Source: Streptomyces sp. NBC_00663 (GTDB taxonomy: Bacteria > Actinomycetota > Actinomycetes > Streptomycetales > Streptomycetaceae). From it: a stretch of 64,000 nt of DNA. The notes beneath the pieces are model-generated. The model saw only the letters and a program-made list of their open reading frames with translations, ran no database searches and had not been told where the DNA came from. Where the stretch lies: assembly GCF_036226885.1 (NCBI RefSeq), contig NZ_CP109027.1:9238001-9302000 (forward strand), written 5' to 3'. A program made the translations under genes and the position numbers. This document shows positions 14,983 through 23,871 of this stretch, one piece after another; position 1 is the stretch's first letter; every line of letters begins with the position of its first letter.

Positions 14983-17493
14983 GTGAGCCGACCGACCCAG
15001 CCCCCCGACCCCGCGGGCGCCGGCACGGGCGAGCAACCCGCCGACGTCCTCGCGACCGCCGGTGAAGCGCCCCTCGGGCGGTCAGCCACCACCCTGCCCG
15101 CCGCCCGCGGCAGCGAGGACACGCCGACGGACGCGGCCGACGGCTCGGACGCCCGGGTCTCTCCCGTCGGACGGCTCGCGACGACCGTGGAACGGCTGCG
15201 GCGCGAGGTCCGCGACGCACAGGCGGAAGCGGACGGGCGGGCTCTGATCGAACTGGCCAAGGGCATCCTCGTCGAGCGCCTGCGGTGCGGCCCGGCGCAG
15301 GCCGCACGCCAGTTGGCCGAGCTGACCGAGCAAGCGGGCGTGACACCGCTGGAGTTCGCCGTCGAGGTGATCAACCAGGCCTCCCGCGACCGGCTCTCCG
15401 AAGTGACGACCGCCTTCCTCGCGGCCACCGAGGGAGGGGCCCACGCCGCCGGCACCGCGAGCCCGGGCTCGTCCGCGGTCGAACTGCGCTCCGCGGAGAG
15501 CGCCGCACTCGCCGCCCGGGACGCGCAGACGGTCGCCGACTCCCTGCTCGCCCACGCGCTGGCCCCGCTGGGCGCGGTGGCCGTGGCCATCTGGGCCCTG
15601 GGCGCGGACGGTTCCCTCAGCCTCGCGGGCAGCGCGGGATTCTCGCCCGCGGAGGCGGGGCGCTGGCGGCACGTGCCGCCGGGTGTGGCCACCGTGGCCC
15701 GCCGCGGTCTGGCCGTGCGCACGGGCCATTGGATCGGCTCCCTGTCCCACACCGGTCTGCCCTCCGTGGGCCAGCACCAGTTCCCCGACGGCGGCCGGGT
15801 CGCCATGCCGGCCGGCGCCGCGGGCCGTATCCACGGAGTCCTGGAGATCGTCTGGCCGGCCCCGCTGGAACCCCAGCCCCCGCAGATCGCCCGGCAGATC
15901 GAGGCTCTGGCGGAGCTGTGCGCCCACACCCTGGAGACGTACGCCCTGCGCCGCCCGGACGGCGGCCCGCGTGTCCTGCCCGACGCCGCCGAGCTGGTGG
16001 ACCTGGCCGACGGGCTCCACGATCCCGCCCTGGTCCTCGTGCCGCACGTCGACGCGGGCGGGGAACTCGTCGACTTCCGCATCCACCACGTCAACGCCCG
16101 TTTCCTGGACCCCGCGGGCCGGCCGCGAGGCGTCGTCAACGGAGCCCTGCTGCTGGAGGCGTACCCGATGGCCGCCGGCGACGGCGGACTGTTCGAGCAG
16201 GTCGAACGCGTGCAGGCCACCGGAGAGCCGTTCCGCGCCCAGCGGATGCGGCTCACCGCGCTGGTCGGCGATGTGCCGCTGGCCGCGGTCGCCGACATCA
16301 ACATCAGCCGGCACGGCGGCAGTGTCCTGCTGATCTGGCGCATAGAGGACGAGACGGCACGCCTGGCGAACCTGCTCCAGCACGCCCAGCGGCTGGGCCG
16401 CATCGGCGGCTTCGAGGAGAACCTGCTGACCGCCGAGATCACCTGGAACGGCCAGCTCTACCACCTGTACGGCCAGCCGGCGTCGCTGGGCCCCGTCCCG
16501 CTGGCGGAGCTGCCGGCCCACGCCCATCCGGACGACGCGGTCGCCATCGGCCGTTTCCTGCGCACCCTGCTCCACCACCACCGGCCGGCCGCCACGGCCT
16601 TCCGTCTGCAACGGCCCGACGGGGTCACCCGCCATCTGCGCGTGGCCGCCGAGCCGGTCCTCGACTCCGACGGCCGGCTGCACGTCGTACGCGGCGCCTA
16701 CCAGGACATCTCGGCCCACCACTGGACGGAGGTGGCGCTCGCCGCGACCCGTGACCAGCTCGCCCACACCGAGCAGCAGGCCAGCGAACGCCACCGGCTG
16801 ACCCTTCAGCTGCAACACGCCATCATGCCGCCGGCGCAGGCCCCGCTGGAGGCACCCGGGCTGCGCGTCGCGGTGCGCTACCGGCCGGCCGAGACCGAGC
16901 AGTTGGTCGGCGGCGACTGGTACGACGCCGTGGTCCTGCCCTCCGGGCTGATCCTGCTGTGTGTGGGGGACGTCGCCGGCCACGGCATCGAGGCCGCCAC
17001 CAGCATGGTCGTGCTGCGCAACGCGCTGCGCGGGCTCGCCGTCACCGGCGCCGGGCCGGGGCAGCTGCTGTCCTGGCTCAACATGGTCGCCCACCATCTG
17101 ACCGGGGCCGTCACCGCCACCGCGGTCTGCGGCCTGTACGACCCCGAGCGCCGCAGCCTGCGCTGGGCCCGGGCGGGCCATCTGCCGCCGGTCCTGGTGC
17201 GCGGCGGCGAGGCGACCGCGCTGCCCCTGGTCAAGGGGCTGCTGCTCGGCGCCGTACCGGAGGCGGTGTACGAGGAACGGGAGATGCAGCTGGCTGTCGA
17301 CGACACCCTGTTGATGTACACGGACGGTCTGATCGAACGACGTGACCGTCCTGTGGAGGAGTCCCTCACCCATCTGCTGACCACCGCGCGCACGCTTCAG
17401 CCCGCTCTCGAACAGCGGTTGGACCATCTGCTCACCCACAGCAGGTCCGACACCGACGACGACACCTGCGTCGTGGGTATCCAGGTGACCTAG
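14983..17493 (+). CDS. ANTAR-GAF-PAS-PP2C multidomain phosphatase
   Basis: 836 residues from GTG 14983. Order: disordered N-terminus (1-60), ANTAR-type helices (~65-130, ALIELAKGILVERLRCGPAQAARQL), GAF (~180-310), two PAS-like regions (~335-450, ~460-580, the second with GRIGGFEENLLTAEITWNG) and a complete SpoIIE PP2C domain (~600-836: VGGDWYDAVVLPSG, VGDVAGHGIEAA, LLMYTDGLIERR, DTDDDTCVV). ANTAR normally binds RNA hairpins to stop termination, so an ANTAR-phosphatase may join RNA binding to partner switching. It follows the hybrid kinase by 66 bp and is probably co-transcribed. Confidence 0.88.
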   Translation: MSRPTQPPDPAGAGTGEQPADVLATAGEAPLGRSATTLPAARGSEDTPTDAADGSDARVSPVGRLATTVERLRREVRDAQAEADGRALIELAKGILVERLRCGPAQAARQLAELTEQAGVTPLEFAVEVINQASRDRLSEVTTAFLAATEGGAHAAGTASPGSSAVELRSAESAALAARDAQTVADSLLAHALAPLGAVAVAIWALGADGSLSLAGSAGFSPAEAGRWRHVPPGVATVARRGLAVRTGHWIGSLSHTGLPSVGQHQFPDGGRVAMPAGAAGRIHGVLEIVWPAPLEPQPPQIARQIEALAELCAHTLETYALRRPDGGPRVLPDAAELVDLADGLHDPALVLVPHVDAGGELVDFRIHHVNARFLDPAGRPRGVVNGALLLEAYPMAAGDGGLFEQVERVQATGEPFRAQRMRLTALVGDVPLAAVADINISRHGGSVLLIWRIEDETARLANLLQHAQRLGRIGGFEENLLTAEITWNGQLYHLYGQPASLGPVPLAELPAHAHPDDAVAIGRFLRTLLHHHRPAATAFRLQRPDGVTRHLRVAAEPVLDSDGRLHVVRGAYQDISAHHWTEVALAATRDQLAHTEQQASERHRLTLQLQHAIMPPAQAPLEAPGLRVAVRYRPAETEQLVGGDWYDAVVLPSGLILLCVGDVAGHGIEAATSMVVLRNALRGLAVTGAGPGQLLSWLNMVAHHLTGAVTATAVCGLYDPERRSLRWARAGHLPPVLVRGGEATALPLVKGLLLGAVPEAVYEEREMQLAVDDTLLMYTDGLIERRDRPVEESLTHLLTTARTLQPALEQRLDHLLTHSRSDTDDDTCVVGIQVT

Positions 17494-17609
17494 CCGGGCG
17501 GGTCCGATCGATTTCTGTGCGCGTAGTCTCGTCGTCCTCGGGAAAACAGACAACCGCAGGGACAATCGAGCCGGGCCGCAAGGGGCGCGGCTTCTGGTGG
17601 GAAGGCGAG

Positions 17610-18041
17610 ATGACGACCGAGCACCGCTGGCAAGGGAGTGCGGCGTCCGGGAGCACCCCGGAGCAAGCCACGCGTTACCGGGGTGAGCTGCATGATGTGA
17701 CGAACGCCCGACTCGACACCGAGCGCTTTCTCGACGATCTGACGGGGGTGGCGCCGCCGACCGCACCGGAACACTGGGACGACATCCTCCTGGTCGTCAA
17801 CGAACTGGCCGCGAACGCGGTCCAGTACGCGCCGGGGCCCTTCGAGGTCCGTCTGCGCAAGACCTTCGACGGCGTTCACGTCGTCGTCCACGACACGAGC
17901 AGCACACCGCCCGCACCACGCCCCTTCCGTCGTGACGGGGGCGGCGGGGTCGGCTGGTATCTGGTCCAGTCCCTGGGCAGCCAGGTCAGTGTCGTCACGC
18001 GGCCGGACGGGAAGGACGTGCATGTCTTTCTGCCCTGGTGA
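17610..18041 (+). CDS. RsbW-like GHKL ATPase
   Basis: 143 residues from ATG 17610, which has GGGAAGGCGAG directly upstream; a longer frame from 17517 has no binding site. Motifs: VVNELAANAVQYAPG (N-box), VVHDTSSTPP (G1-like) and GGGVGWYLVQSLGSQ (G2). It is expected to act as an anti-sigma or STAS-protein kinase. It lies 116 bp after the ANTAR-PP2C gene and is convergent, at 5 bp, with another RsbW-like gene. Confidence 0.85.
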   Translation: MTTEHRWQGSAASGSTPEQATRYRGELHDVTNARLDTERFLDDLTGVAPPTAPEHWDDILLVVNELAANAVQYAPGPFEVRLRKTFDGVHVVVHDTSSTPPAPRPFRRDGGGGVGWYLVQSLGSQVSVVTRPDGKDVHVFLPW

Positions 18042-18046
18042 GGCCG

Positions 18047-18460
18047 CTAGGGCCGGCTACGCAGCGGGACCAGCACACTGATCGTCTTGCCGCCGCCGGG
18101 GCGTCGCCGCACGACGATGTCACGCGCCAGGCGGATGATGATCGGCCAGCCGTAGCCCTGTCCGTGTCCCGCCAGGGGGAGGGTGCCGCAACCGTGGACG
18201 ACGTCGGGGACCACGTCGCTGTGGTCGTGGACCGCCAGCCGGACGCCGTCCGGGGTGGCGGTGGCCTCGAACGCGGCCAGGCCGTCACCGTGCCGCAGGG
18301 CGTTGCTGACGAGTTCGGAGACGACGAGCAGCAGGTCGACGACGTCCTCCTCCCGCGCCGTGCGGGTTGCCGTGTCCCACTGTTCCCGTACGACCGAACG
18401 CGCGTGGTCCCGTGCCGCCGCCGCGGTCGTCACCGTGGCCGTGCGGTCGGACCGGCTCAC
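18047..18460 (-). CDS. RsbW-like GHKL ATPase, coupled to an upstream micro-ORF
   Basis: 137 residues from GTG 18460. Motifs: VVSELVSNALRHGDG (N-box), VHDHSDVVPDV (G1-like) and GHGQGYGWPIIIRLA (G2-like). The start codon overlaps the stop of a 27-codon ORF as GTGA, the same coupling used in the rsb operon, and there is no separate ribosome-binding site. Likely anti-sigma or STAS-kinase function by family. A STAS gene lies upstream on the same strand, about 360 bp before the micro-ORF. Confidence 0.82.
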   Translation of the reverse strand: MSRSDRTATVTTAAAARDHARSVVREQWDTATRTAREEDVVDLLLVVSELVSNALRHGDGLAAFEATATPDGVRLAVHDHSDVVPDVVHGCGTLPLAGHGQGYGWPIIIRLARDIVVRRRPGGGKTISVLVPLRSRP

Positions 18461-18540
18461 CGTGCGACCACTGCCCAGGGCTCCTCCACAGCCGGTCGGC
18501 GGTCCCGGCCGAGGGTGAAGATCGTTGCGTTTTCTGTCAT
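18457..18540 (-). CDS. 27-residue upstream ORF overlapping the RsbW-like gene
   Basis: ATG 18540 to TGA 18457-18459, preceded by GAAAGG. The peptide begins MTENATIFTLGRDRR and shows no domain. Its TGA overlaps the GTG of the downstream ATPase gene by GTGA, so ribosomes finishing it could restart directly. It could be a leader controlling translation, or its own start could mark a frame-shifted N-terminus of the ATPase. The 358 bp between it and the STAS gene hold nothing I can interpret. Confidence 0.5.
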   Translation of the reverse strand: MTENATIFTLGRDRRPAVEEPWAVVAR

Positions 18541-18898
18541 TTCGGGCGGCCTTTCGATGCCTTCGTCGAGCGGATCTGCCACCGTCAGGGCTGCGTCGGT
18601 GGGGTGCACGGCGCCACCCGCGGCCTGTGCAGCATGGCGGAGCCGACTGGCGTGACGGTTGAGAGACCGATGAGCGCGCCCCAGGCTTGTGCCTCCGGCA
18701 TCGCGTCCGACGCCTGGGCGTACCTTGGGCGGCCTTCGCCGGCCTCTCCTGTGCGTGGGCGAGGGTGGTGTTCCAGCGAACGGATGGCGAACCGCTGCTG
18801 TGTGCCCACCGCTGCGAATACCCGGCCGGCCCCCGTACATGCGGGGTGACTTTCCTCAGACGACGGCGTACGAACCCGGCCGCCACGGGGTGCGGGCC

Positions 18899-19234
18899 TC
18901 AGTTCGGGCCGGGAGAGCCCAGGTACACCTTCCAGTTGGCCTCGGGCCGTACGTCGGCGGCCAGGGCGAGCAGGCGGCGCGGCTGCCGGTGCAGGCCGAC
19001 GATCCTCAGCAGGCCGCCGCGCCCGGTGACGCAACCGTCGACCGTGAGGAGGAGGTGGAGCAGCGCCGAGTCCACGAAATCGACGCGGGCGAGGTCGAGG
19101 GTGAGCCGGCGCACAGAAGGCGGCAGCCCGGTCGCCGCGCCTTCGATGGCGGGCCGTGCACGGTCGTCGATGTCGTCGTCCACGGTCAGCGTGGCGGCGT
19201 AACCGCCGGGACTCAAAGTGACGCGGGTGCCCAT
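18899..19234 (-). CDS. STAS-domain protein
   Basis: 111 residues from ATG 19234, chosen because GGAAGGGGG precedes it; a longer frame to 19279 lacks one. The STAS core reads RLTLDLARVDFVDSALLHLLLTVDG, where a DS pair occupies the usual phospho-serine position, followed by a GGLLRIVGLHRQPRRLL segment. STAS proteins of this type bind RsbW-like kinases when unphosphorylated. Its nearest partner is the ATPase at 18047. Confidence 0.8.
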   Translation of the reverse strand: MGTRVTLSPGGYAATLTVDDDIDDRARPAIEGAATGLPPSVRRLTLDLARVDFVDSALLHLLLTVDGCVTGRGGLLRIVGLHRQPRRLLALAADVRPEANWKVYLGSPGPN

Positions 19235-19447
19235 CTTTCGGGCCCCCTTCCCTGGGGGTTGGTGGCCGGGGGAGGCCACTGGGCTCCCCCCACCGTGTCA
19301 CGTACCGCCGCGCACGTCGAACGGCCTTTTGCACAGGGGTGCATGACGTGCGCGTTCACGGGTAAGCGCGCATCCGCGGCGCACGCCGCGACCCGCAGGT
19401 GAGAGCGTCGCCAGACCTGGCCGTTGTAGACGTTGTTGGAGGCATAC

Positions 19448-19831
19448 GTGTCCGTGGCCCAGAACCCCTTGTCCGTCGAGGTCACTCTGTTGCGTGACGA
19501 CGTGGCCCTGTTCACGGTGCAGGGCTACTTGGACGTCGACACCGCGACGGAGTTCCGTCACCATCTGGCCAACCAACTGCACCACGGTCGACGCCACTTC
19601 CTGCTCGACCTCACCCAGGTTCCGTTCATGGACTCGTCCGGTATGAACATCATCCTTCGCGTCTATCAGGAGGCCCGGAACCTGCCCGGCAGCGTGCACA
19701 TCATCTCGCCGCAGCCCGCCGTACGCCGGATTCTCGACCTCACCGGCGTGAGCCTCACGGTCCCGGTGTCGGAGAGCGTCGAGCAGGCACTGGACCTGGT
19801 GGATCACCCGCAGCCGCAGTCACAGCCCTGA
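19448..19831 (+). CDS. STAS anti-sigma factor antagonist
   Basis: 127 residues from GTG 19448, with GGAGG six bases upstream. It is a textbook anti-anti-sigma protein: FTVQGYLDVDTATEFRHHL, then LLDLTQVPFMDSSGMNIILR, where the first S of DSSG is the canonical phosphorylation site, then IISPQPAVRRILDLTGV. Phosphorylation by an RsbW-like kinase should inactivate it, and one of the local PP2C phosphatases should restore it. It is a monocistronic unit divergent from the STAS gene at 18899. Confidence 0.9.
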   Translation: MSVAQNPLSVEVTLLRDDVALFTVQGYLDVDTATEFRHHLANQLHHGRRHFLLDLTQVPFMDSSGMNIILRVYQEARNLPGSVHIISPQPAVRRILDLTGVSLTVPVSESVEQALDLVDHPQPQSQP

Positions 19832-19960
19832 CGGCCGCCGATGGCGAGGGGACGACCGACCGTGCCCCAGCCGTCAACCGTGCCATCGCCGTTGCCGACC
19901 GGCCGGCGGTGGCACGGTCACCGTCCTGGCCGGCGCGTTACGTGTCGCCCCGCTGGAGCA

Positions 19961-20830
19961 TCAGACCCTTCTGATCCGGTCGGCGATCTCCGGCATTGCC
20001 GTGAACCCGGCCGCCTTGTACGTGGCGACGCCACCGACGTTGGAACTCGGCGTGCACACCCGCACGCTCGACGAGCCCAGCTCCCGCAGTGCCGCTGCCC
20101 CGGCGACGGTGATCGCCCGGCCGTAGCCACGGCCGCGGTGGTCCGCGTGGACTCCCATCGGCTCGACCAGTCCCGGTTTCCCGGGGCCGGCCGACCAGAC
20201 CGTCACCACCGCTGTGGGGTTGCCCTGGTCGTCGTAAGCGCCCAGGCAACGGGCTTCGGCGTAGAACGGTGCCGCGGACATCTCGCGCCGGTACTCGCGG
20301 GTGGGCCGCGTGGTGTTGAACGCGGACCGCAGGACGTCCGCGAAGTCCTGCGCCTGCTCCAGGCCGACCGCCCTGATCGACACGCCGGAGTCGTCCTCCA
20401 CCGCTTCGGCGAGGTCGCGGAAGAGCGGCGTCCACGGCTCGTCGACACCCCAGCCCTCCTCGTCCAGCAGGTCGTGAAGCAGCAGGCCCCGCGGCGCCTC
20501 GACGGCCACGGTCCCTTCCGGCAGCACGCCGCGCTCAGGCAGGGAGAGGTCCTTGACGAGCCGCCTCGCCAAGTCCTCGTCCCGGAAAGCGTCGGGAGCG
20601 ACCGTCATCCGCACCAACGTCGGCGAATCCAGCATCCCGACGGCGAGGATCCGTCCGTCCCGCCTCCAGGTCCGCACCACCGCCGCCGTCTCGGCCGTTC
20701 CGAACCGGTGGTTCCAGCCGATGTCCCCGGGATGCAACTGCATCGGCGCGTCGTCGTGCTGCCACTCCCGCAGCGCCGCAATGGCGTCGCCCACTTGGCC
20801 GGCGGTCGGCGTACTCAGCACCATCGTCAT
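19961..20830 (-). CDS. GNAT-family N-acetyltransferase
   Basis: About 289 residues from ATG 20830; a start at 20866 or 20824 is possible because no strong binding site is visible. The C-terminal GNAT acetyl-CoA motif reads MGVHADHRGRGYGRAI, followed by VCTPSSNVGGVATYKAAGF, the usual N-x-x-x-x-x-x-Y-x-x-x-GF ending. The first 150 residues are a divergent N-terminal domain. The substrate cannot be read from sequence. Unrelated to the signalling island before it. Confidence 0.85.
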   Translation of the reverse strand: MTMVLSTPTAGQVGDAIAALREWQHDDAPMQLHPGDIGWNHRFGTAETAAVVRTWRRDGRILAVGMLDSPTLVRMTVAPDAFRDEDLARRLVKDLSLPERGVLPEGTVAVEAPRGLLLHDLLDEEGWGVDEPWTPLFRDLAEAVEDDSGVSIRAVGLEQAQDFADVLRSAFNTTRPTREYRREMSAAPFYAEARCLGAYDDQGNPTAVVTVWSAGPGKPGLVEPMGVHADHRGRGYGRAITVAGAAALRELGSSSVRVCTPSSNVGGVATYKAAGFTAMPEIADRIRRV

Positions 20831-20940
20831 GACGGGGATCAGACCCAACGGCCAGTCGGCGTGCAACCGATTAACTGATCGACCGCTTCTGACGGCTGCT
20901 TCAACTGGCCGGTCCGCAGCAGGTGATGAGCGTGCGGCGA

Positions 20941-20973
20941 GGGCGGCGGATGCAAGGAGCTCATCCGCCGCCC
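20941..20973. terminator. Rho-independent-type hairpin after the ThuA-ricin gene
   Basis: A perfect 12-bp stem, GGGCGGCGGATG and CATCCGCCGCCC, with a 9-nt loop lies 54 bp past the stop of the minus-strand gene at 21027. Confidence 0.65.
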
Positions 20974-21026
20974 CGGCCGCGGAACACAGCAGGGCGCGAG
21001 GCGCCCGCGTACCGCCGTGCAGGGGC

Positions 21027-22325
21027 TCAGGACTGCACGGCGAGCTGGAAGGCCTGGGCGGCCGAACCGTCGCAGGTCCGCTGGGTGAGCTGGACGCTGT
21101 TCGTCGCCGCCCCGGCAGCCGTCAGACACTTGCCGCTGTGCCGGGCGACGAAGTGATAGCGCCCGCTCGTCTCCCGTACCGGCTGCCACTGCTGATTCGT
21201 GCCGCCGGAGTAGGCCCACAGCTGCAAGGGTGCGTTGTCCGCCGTCGAGCGGTCGGTCACATCGATCACCTGCGCGGGATTGTTGCGGGCGGTGATCTGT
21301 AGGTATCCGCTGTCGGTGCTCCGGAACCGGTACTGCTGCGCAGCCGTGCCGTTGCAGGCGTACTGCTGGATCGCCGTCCCGTTCGCCGTGGCCGCCGAAC
21401 GGGCGTCCACACATGTGTCGTTGCCGCCGTTCCGCAGGGCGTACCAGGCGGTCTCGGAGATCGGGTCGTCCGTCGGTGGGATCGTGGAGCCGCCCCCGCC
21501 CAGCCACTTGAGCCCGTCCAGCAGGAACCGGTTCTGGGTCGTGCTCGCGAACGTCGACGACAGTCGCGTGTTGGTCTGGTAGTTCATCGCGTTGTGGCCG
21601 AAGTTGGCGTACAGCATCCTGTACTTCGTGTTGGTCCACAGGATCGGGTAATAGCCGCTGTACCAGGACTGGTTGGGGTCCGTGCCGACCGGGAAGCTGC
21701 TCGGGTCGATCGACGCCAGGATCCTGATGTCCGGGTTCTGCCGCAGATCCCTGGACCAGCTGTACCACTCGCTCACCGACGAGGTGAAGGTGGCCGGAAG
21801 ATTCACGGTGGCCGGGCTCGTGCGGTCCTCCACCTTCAGGGTCACCGCGGTCGGGCCCCAGGTGTTGGACGCGAAGTCGCCCGAGCCGAGGAACGTGTTG
21901 TGGTACCAGGACCAGCCGGCCGCGTCGGTCGTGAACGCCGAGACGTGGAAGCCCATGAAGCCGCCCCCGCCCCTCATGTACGTCTCGAATCCGGCGCGTT
22001 GGGCGGATGTCTGGGGCAGATCATCGAGGAACAGGACGACTTGGTAGGCGTTGACCCCGCCGTTGGCGAGCAGGTCCCAGTTGGTGCTGGCCGTGTAGGT
22101 GAAGCCGTTGGCGGCCGCCTGCTGCGGGAACCAGACGTTGGCCTCCTTGTCGAAGTCGATGTGCGCCGCGTCGTAGGTACCGCTGTACAGGGCGAGGACC
22201 TTGAACGGGGTCGCGGCGGTGCTCGCCTGTGCGAGGGGCGGTACGGTCGCGAGGCCCATCAGGGTGGCCAGCAGGAGCAGGACCCGCAGGAGCGCGCGGG
22301 TGGAGCCGGATCTGACGGTCTTCAT
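21027..22325 (-). CDS. Secreted ThuA-domain protein with ricin-type (CBM13) lectin domain
   Basis: 432 residues with a Sec signal peptide (RALLRVLLLLATLMGLATV, cut near AQAS). Residues ~40-275 are a ThuA-like, glutamine-amidotransferase-fold domain (FKVLALYSGTYDAAH, VVLFLDDLPQT, GGGGFMGFHVSAF). Residues ~300-432 form a ricin-B beta-trefoil (AWYALRNGGNDTCVDARS, QQYACNGTAAQQYRF, TNQQWQPV) that binds sugars. ThuA-like domains are linked to sugar metabolism, but the enzymatic role is unknown. It is 43 bp from the upstream ricin-GH18 gene on the same strand; the two are probably one operon. Confidence 0.88.
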   Translation of the reverse strand: MKTVRSGSTRALLRVLLLLATLMGLATVPPLAQASTAATPFKVLALYSGTYDAAHIDFDKEANVWFPQQAAANGFTYTASTNWDLLANGGVNAYQVVLFLDDLPQTSAQRAGFETYMRGGGGFMGFHVSAFTTDAAGWSWYHNTFLGSGDFASNTWGPTAVTLKVEDRTSPATVNLPATFTSSVSEWYSWSRDLRQNPDIRILASIDPSSFPVGTDPNQSWYSGYYPILWTNTKYRMLYANFGHNAMNYQTNTRLSSTFASTTQNRFLLDGLKWLGGGGSTIPPTDDPISETAWYALRNGGNDTCVDARSAATANGTAIQQYACNGTAAQQYRFRSTDSGYLQITARNNPAQVIDVTDRSTADNAPLQLWAYSGGTNQQWQPVRETSGRYHFVARHSGKCLTAAGAATNSVQLTQRTCDGSAAQAFQLAVQS

Positions 22326-22367
22326 GGTCTGGTCGATCCTTTCCGTGTGGTCCGCGGAGCGCGGGCG

Positions 22368-23741
22368 TCAGCCGGTGTACCGGGCGAAGATGCTGGTGAA
22401 CTGCCAGTTGCTCTGGCTCACGCCCGAGCAGGTGTCGTCGTTCGGGTAGGCACCCGGGCAGGGGCGGTCACGGTTCGCGGACCAGAACGTCAACCGCGCC
22501 AGATGATGGGTCTGCGCGTAGCCGAGGATGGTCTGGAAGTCGGCGGTGGTGACGGTCTCGTTGTCGTCGGTGATGCCGTTCATCGACGAGATGCCCATGT
22601 CCCGGTAGGCCGCGTCGTCGCTGTAGCCGTACGCGTTCTTCAGCGCGGTCTTCAGCCCCTCGGCCGCCCGCTGGGTCAGCGTGCCCATGTTCTGGCCCGC
22701 GCCGCCGAAGTCGAACGGCATGATCGTCCAGGCGTCCACGGTCAGCCCGGATGACGCGGCCCGGTTGATCAGGCTCGTGTCGGGACCGCTTTGTCCGGTG
22801 CCGATCGTGACGTACACCTTGATGCCCGGGTTGCTGGCCTTGACGGTCTTGAGCGCGTCCACGGTCCGCTGCTGCACGGTGCCGTTGCTGTACGCGGCGG
22901 CCTCCAGGTCGATGTCTATCGCCTTCAGCGAGTAGGCGTTGATGACCTTCTGGTACGCCGCCGCCAGCTCGCCGGCGCTGGAGCAGGAGCTCTCCAGTTT
23001 GTTGCCGCTGTAGCCGCCGAAGGACGGGACGACATCGCCGCCGCCCGCGCGCACGGTGGTGATGGTCTGCTGGTCGACCCCGCCGGTCAGCGCCCGGCCG
23101 CCGTCCCACTGCGGGTTGCAGTAGCCGTTGCTCAGGACGAACGCCAGCGTGAACCACTTCACGCCGGTCGCGTTCATGACAATCGTGGGGCTGGGTGGAT
23201 TTCCCCAGCCGTTGTAGAGGTACGGCGCCACGGCCATCGCTGCGGCGCCGGGCGGAGTCGTGCCACCACCGGCGGCGGGCGCGTTCCACTTCTGGTTGGC
23301 GGCGCCGGTGCAGGTCCAGAGCTGGGCGCGGGCGCCGTTGGCGGAGGAGTTGCCGGTGACGTCCAGACACTTGTCGGCGGCCGGGTTGACGATGTCGCGC
23401 GCGGCGCTGACGGTCCACTGCTGGTTGGCGCCGCCACCGCACGTCCAGAGCTGGAGCTGGGCGCCGTTGGCCGTCGAACTGCCGGTGACGTCAAGGCATT
23501 TGCCGAGGGCCCGGACGGTGCCGTCGGAACCGACCGTCCACTGCTGGGCGGCGGTGCCGTTGCAGTCGTAGAGCTGTACGGCCGTGCCGTCGGCCGAACT
23601 CGCGCCGGCCACGTCGAGGCACTTGCCGGCCAGGCCGGTGATCGTGCCGGTGGCGGCTGAGGCGGAGGGGGCTGCGAGGGTGCCTGCGGCGGTGAGGCCG
23701 AGGGAGAGAGCGAGAGCGCAGCGCAGGGCGAGGCGTTGCAT
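22368..23741 (-). CDS. Secreted ricin (CBM13) + GH18 chitinase-like enzyme
   Basis: 457 residues from ATG 23741 (GAAAGG upstream). Signal peptide ends at SASAATG. Residues ~35-165 are a ricin-type trefoil with repeated QLYDCNGTAAQQW units. Residues ~180-457 are a GH18-like barrel: PYLYNGW, DVVPSFGGYSGN, and the catalytic strand KAIDIDLEAA, which keeps the D-x-D-x-E acid residues but has Leu where most chitinases have Trp or Phe. Such ChiA1-like proteins hydrolyse or bind chitin. A DasR-like box lies about 130 bp upstream. Confidence 0.88.
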   Translation of the reverse strand: MQRLALRCALALSLGLTAAGTLAAPSASAATGTITGLAGKCLDVAGASSADGTAVQLYDCNGTAAQQWTVGSDGTVRALGKCLDVTGSSTANGAQLQLWTCGGGANQQWTVSAARDIVNPAADKCLDVTGNSSANGARAQLWTCTGAANQKWNAPAAGGGTTPPGAAAMAVAPYLYNGWGNPPSPTIVMNATGVKWFTLAFVLSNGYCNPQWDGGRALTGGVDQQTITTVRAGGGDVVPSFGGYSGNKLESSCSSAGELAAAYQKVINAYSLKAIDIDLEAAAYSNGTVQQRTVDALKTVKASNPGIKVYVTIGTGQSGPDTSLINRAASSGLTVDAWTIMPFDFGGAGQNMGTLTQRAAEGLKTALKNAYGYSDDAAYRDMGISSMNGITDDNETVTTADFQTILGYAQTHHLARLTFWSANRDRPCPGAYPNDDTCSGVSQSNWQFTSIFARYTG

Positions 23742-23871
23742 GGCGGGGGGCCTTTCGTCCTGGGGTGGGGGGTGGACGCCGCTGGCGTGGGGCGGTGAGA
23801 GGTGAACACGCGTGTTCACATATGTGTGCATAGATCGCATGCGTGGAGTGCCTGCTGGCTGGTGAACCTAA

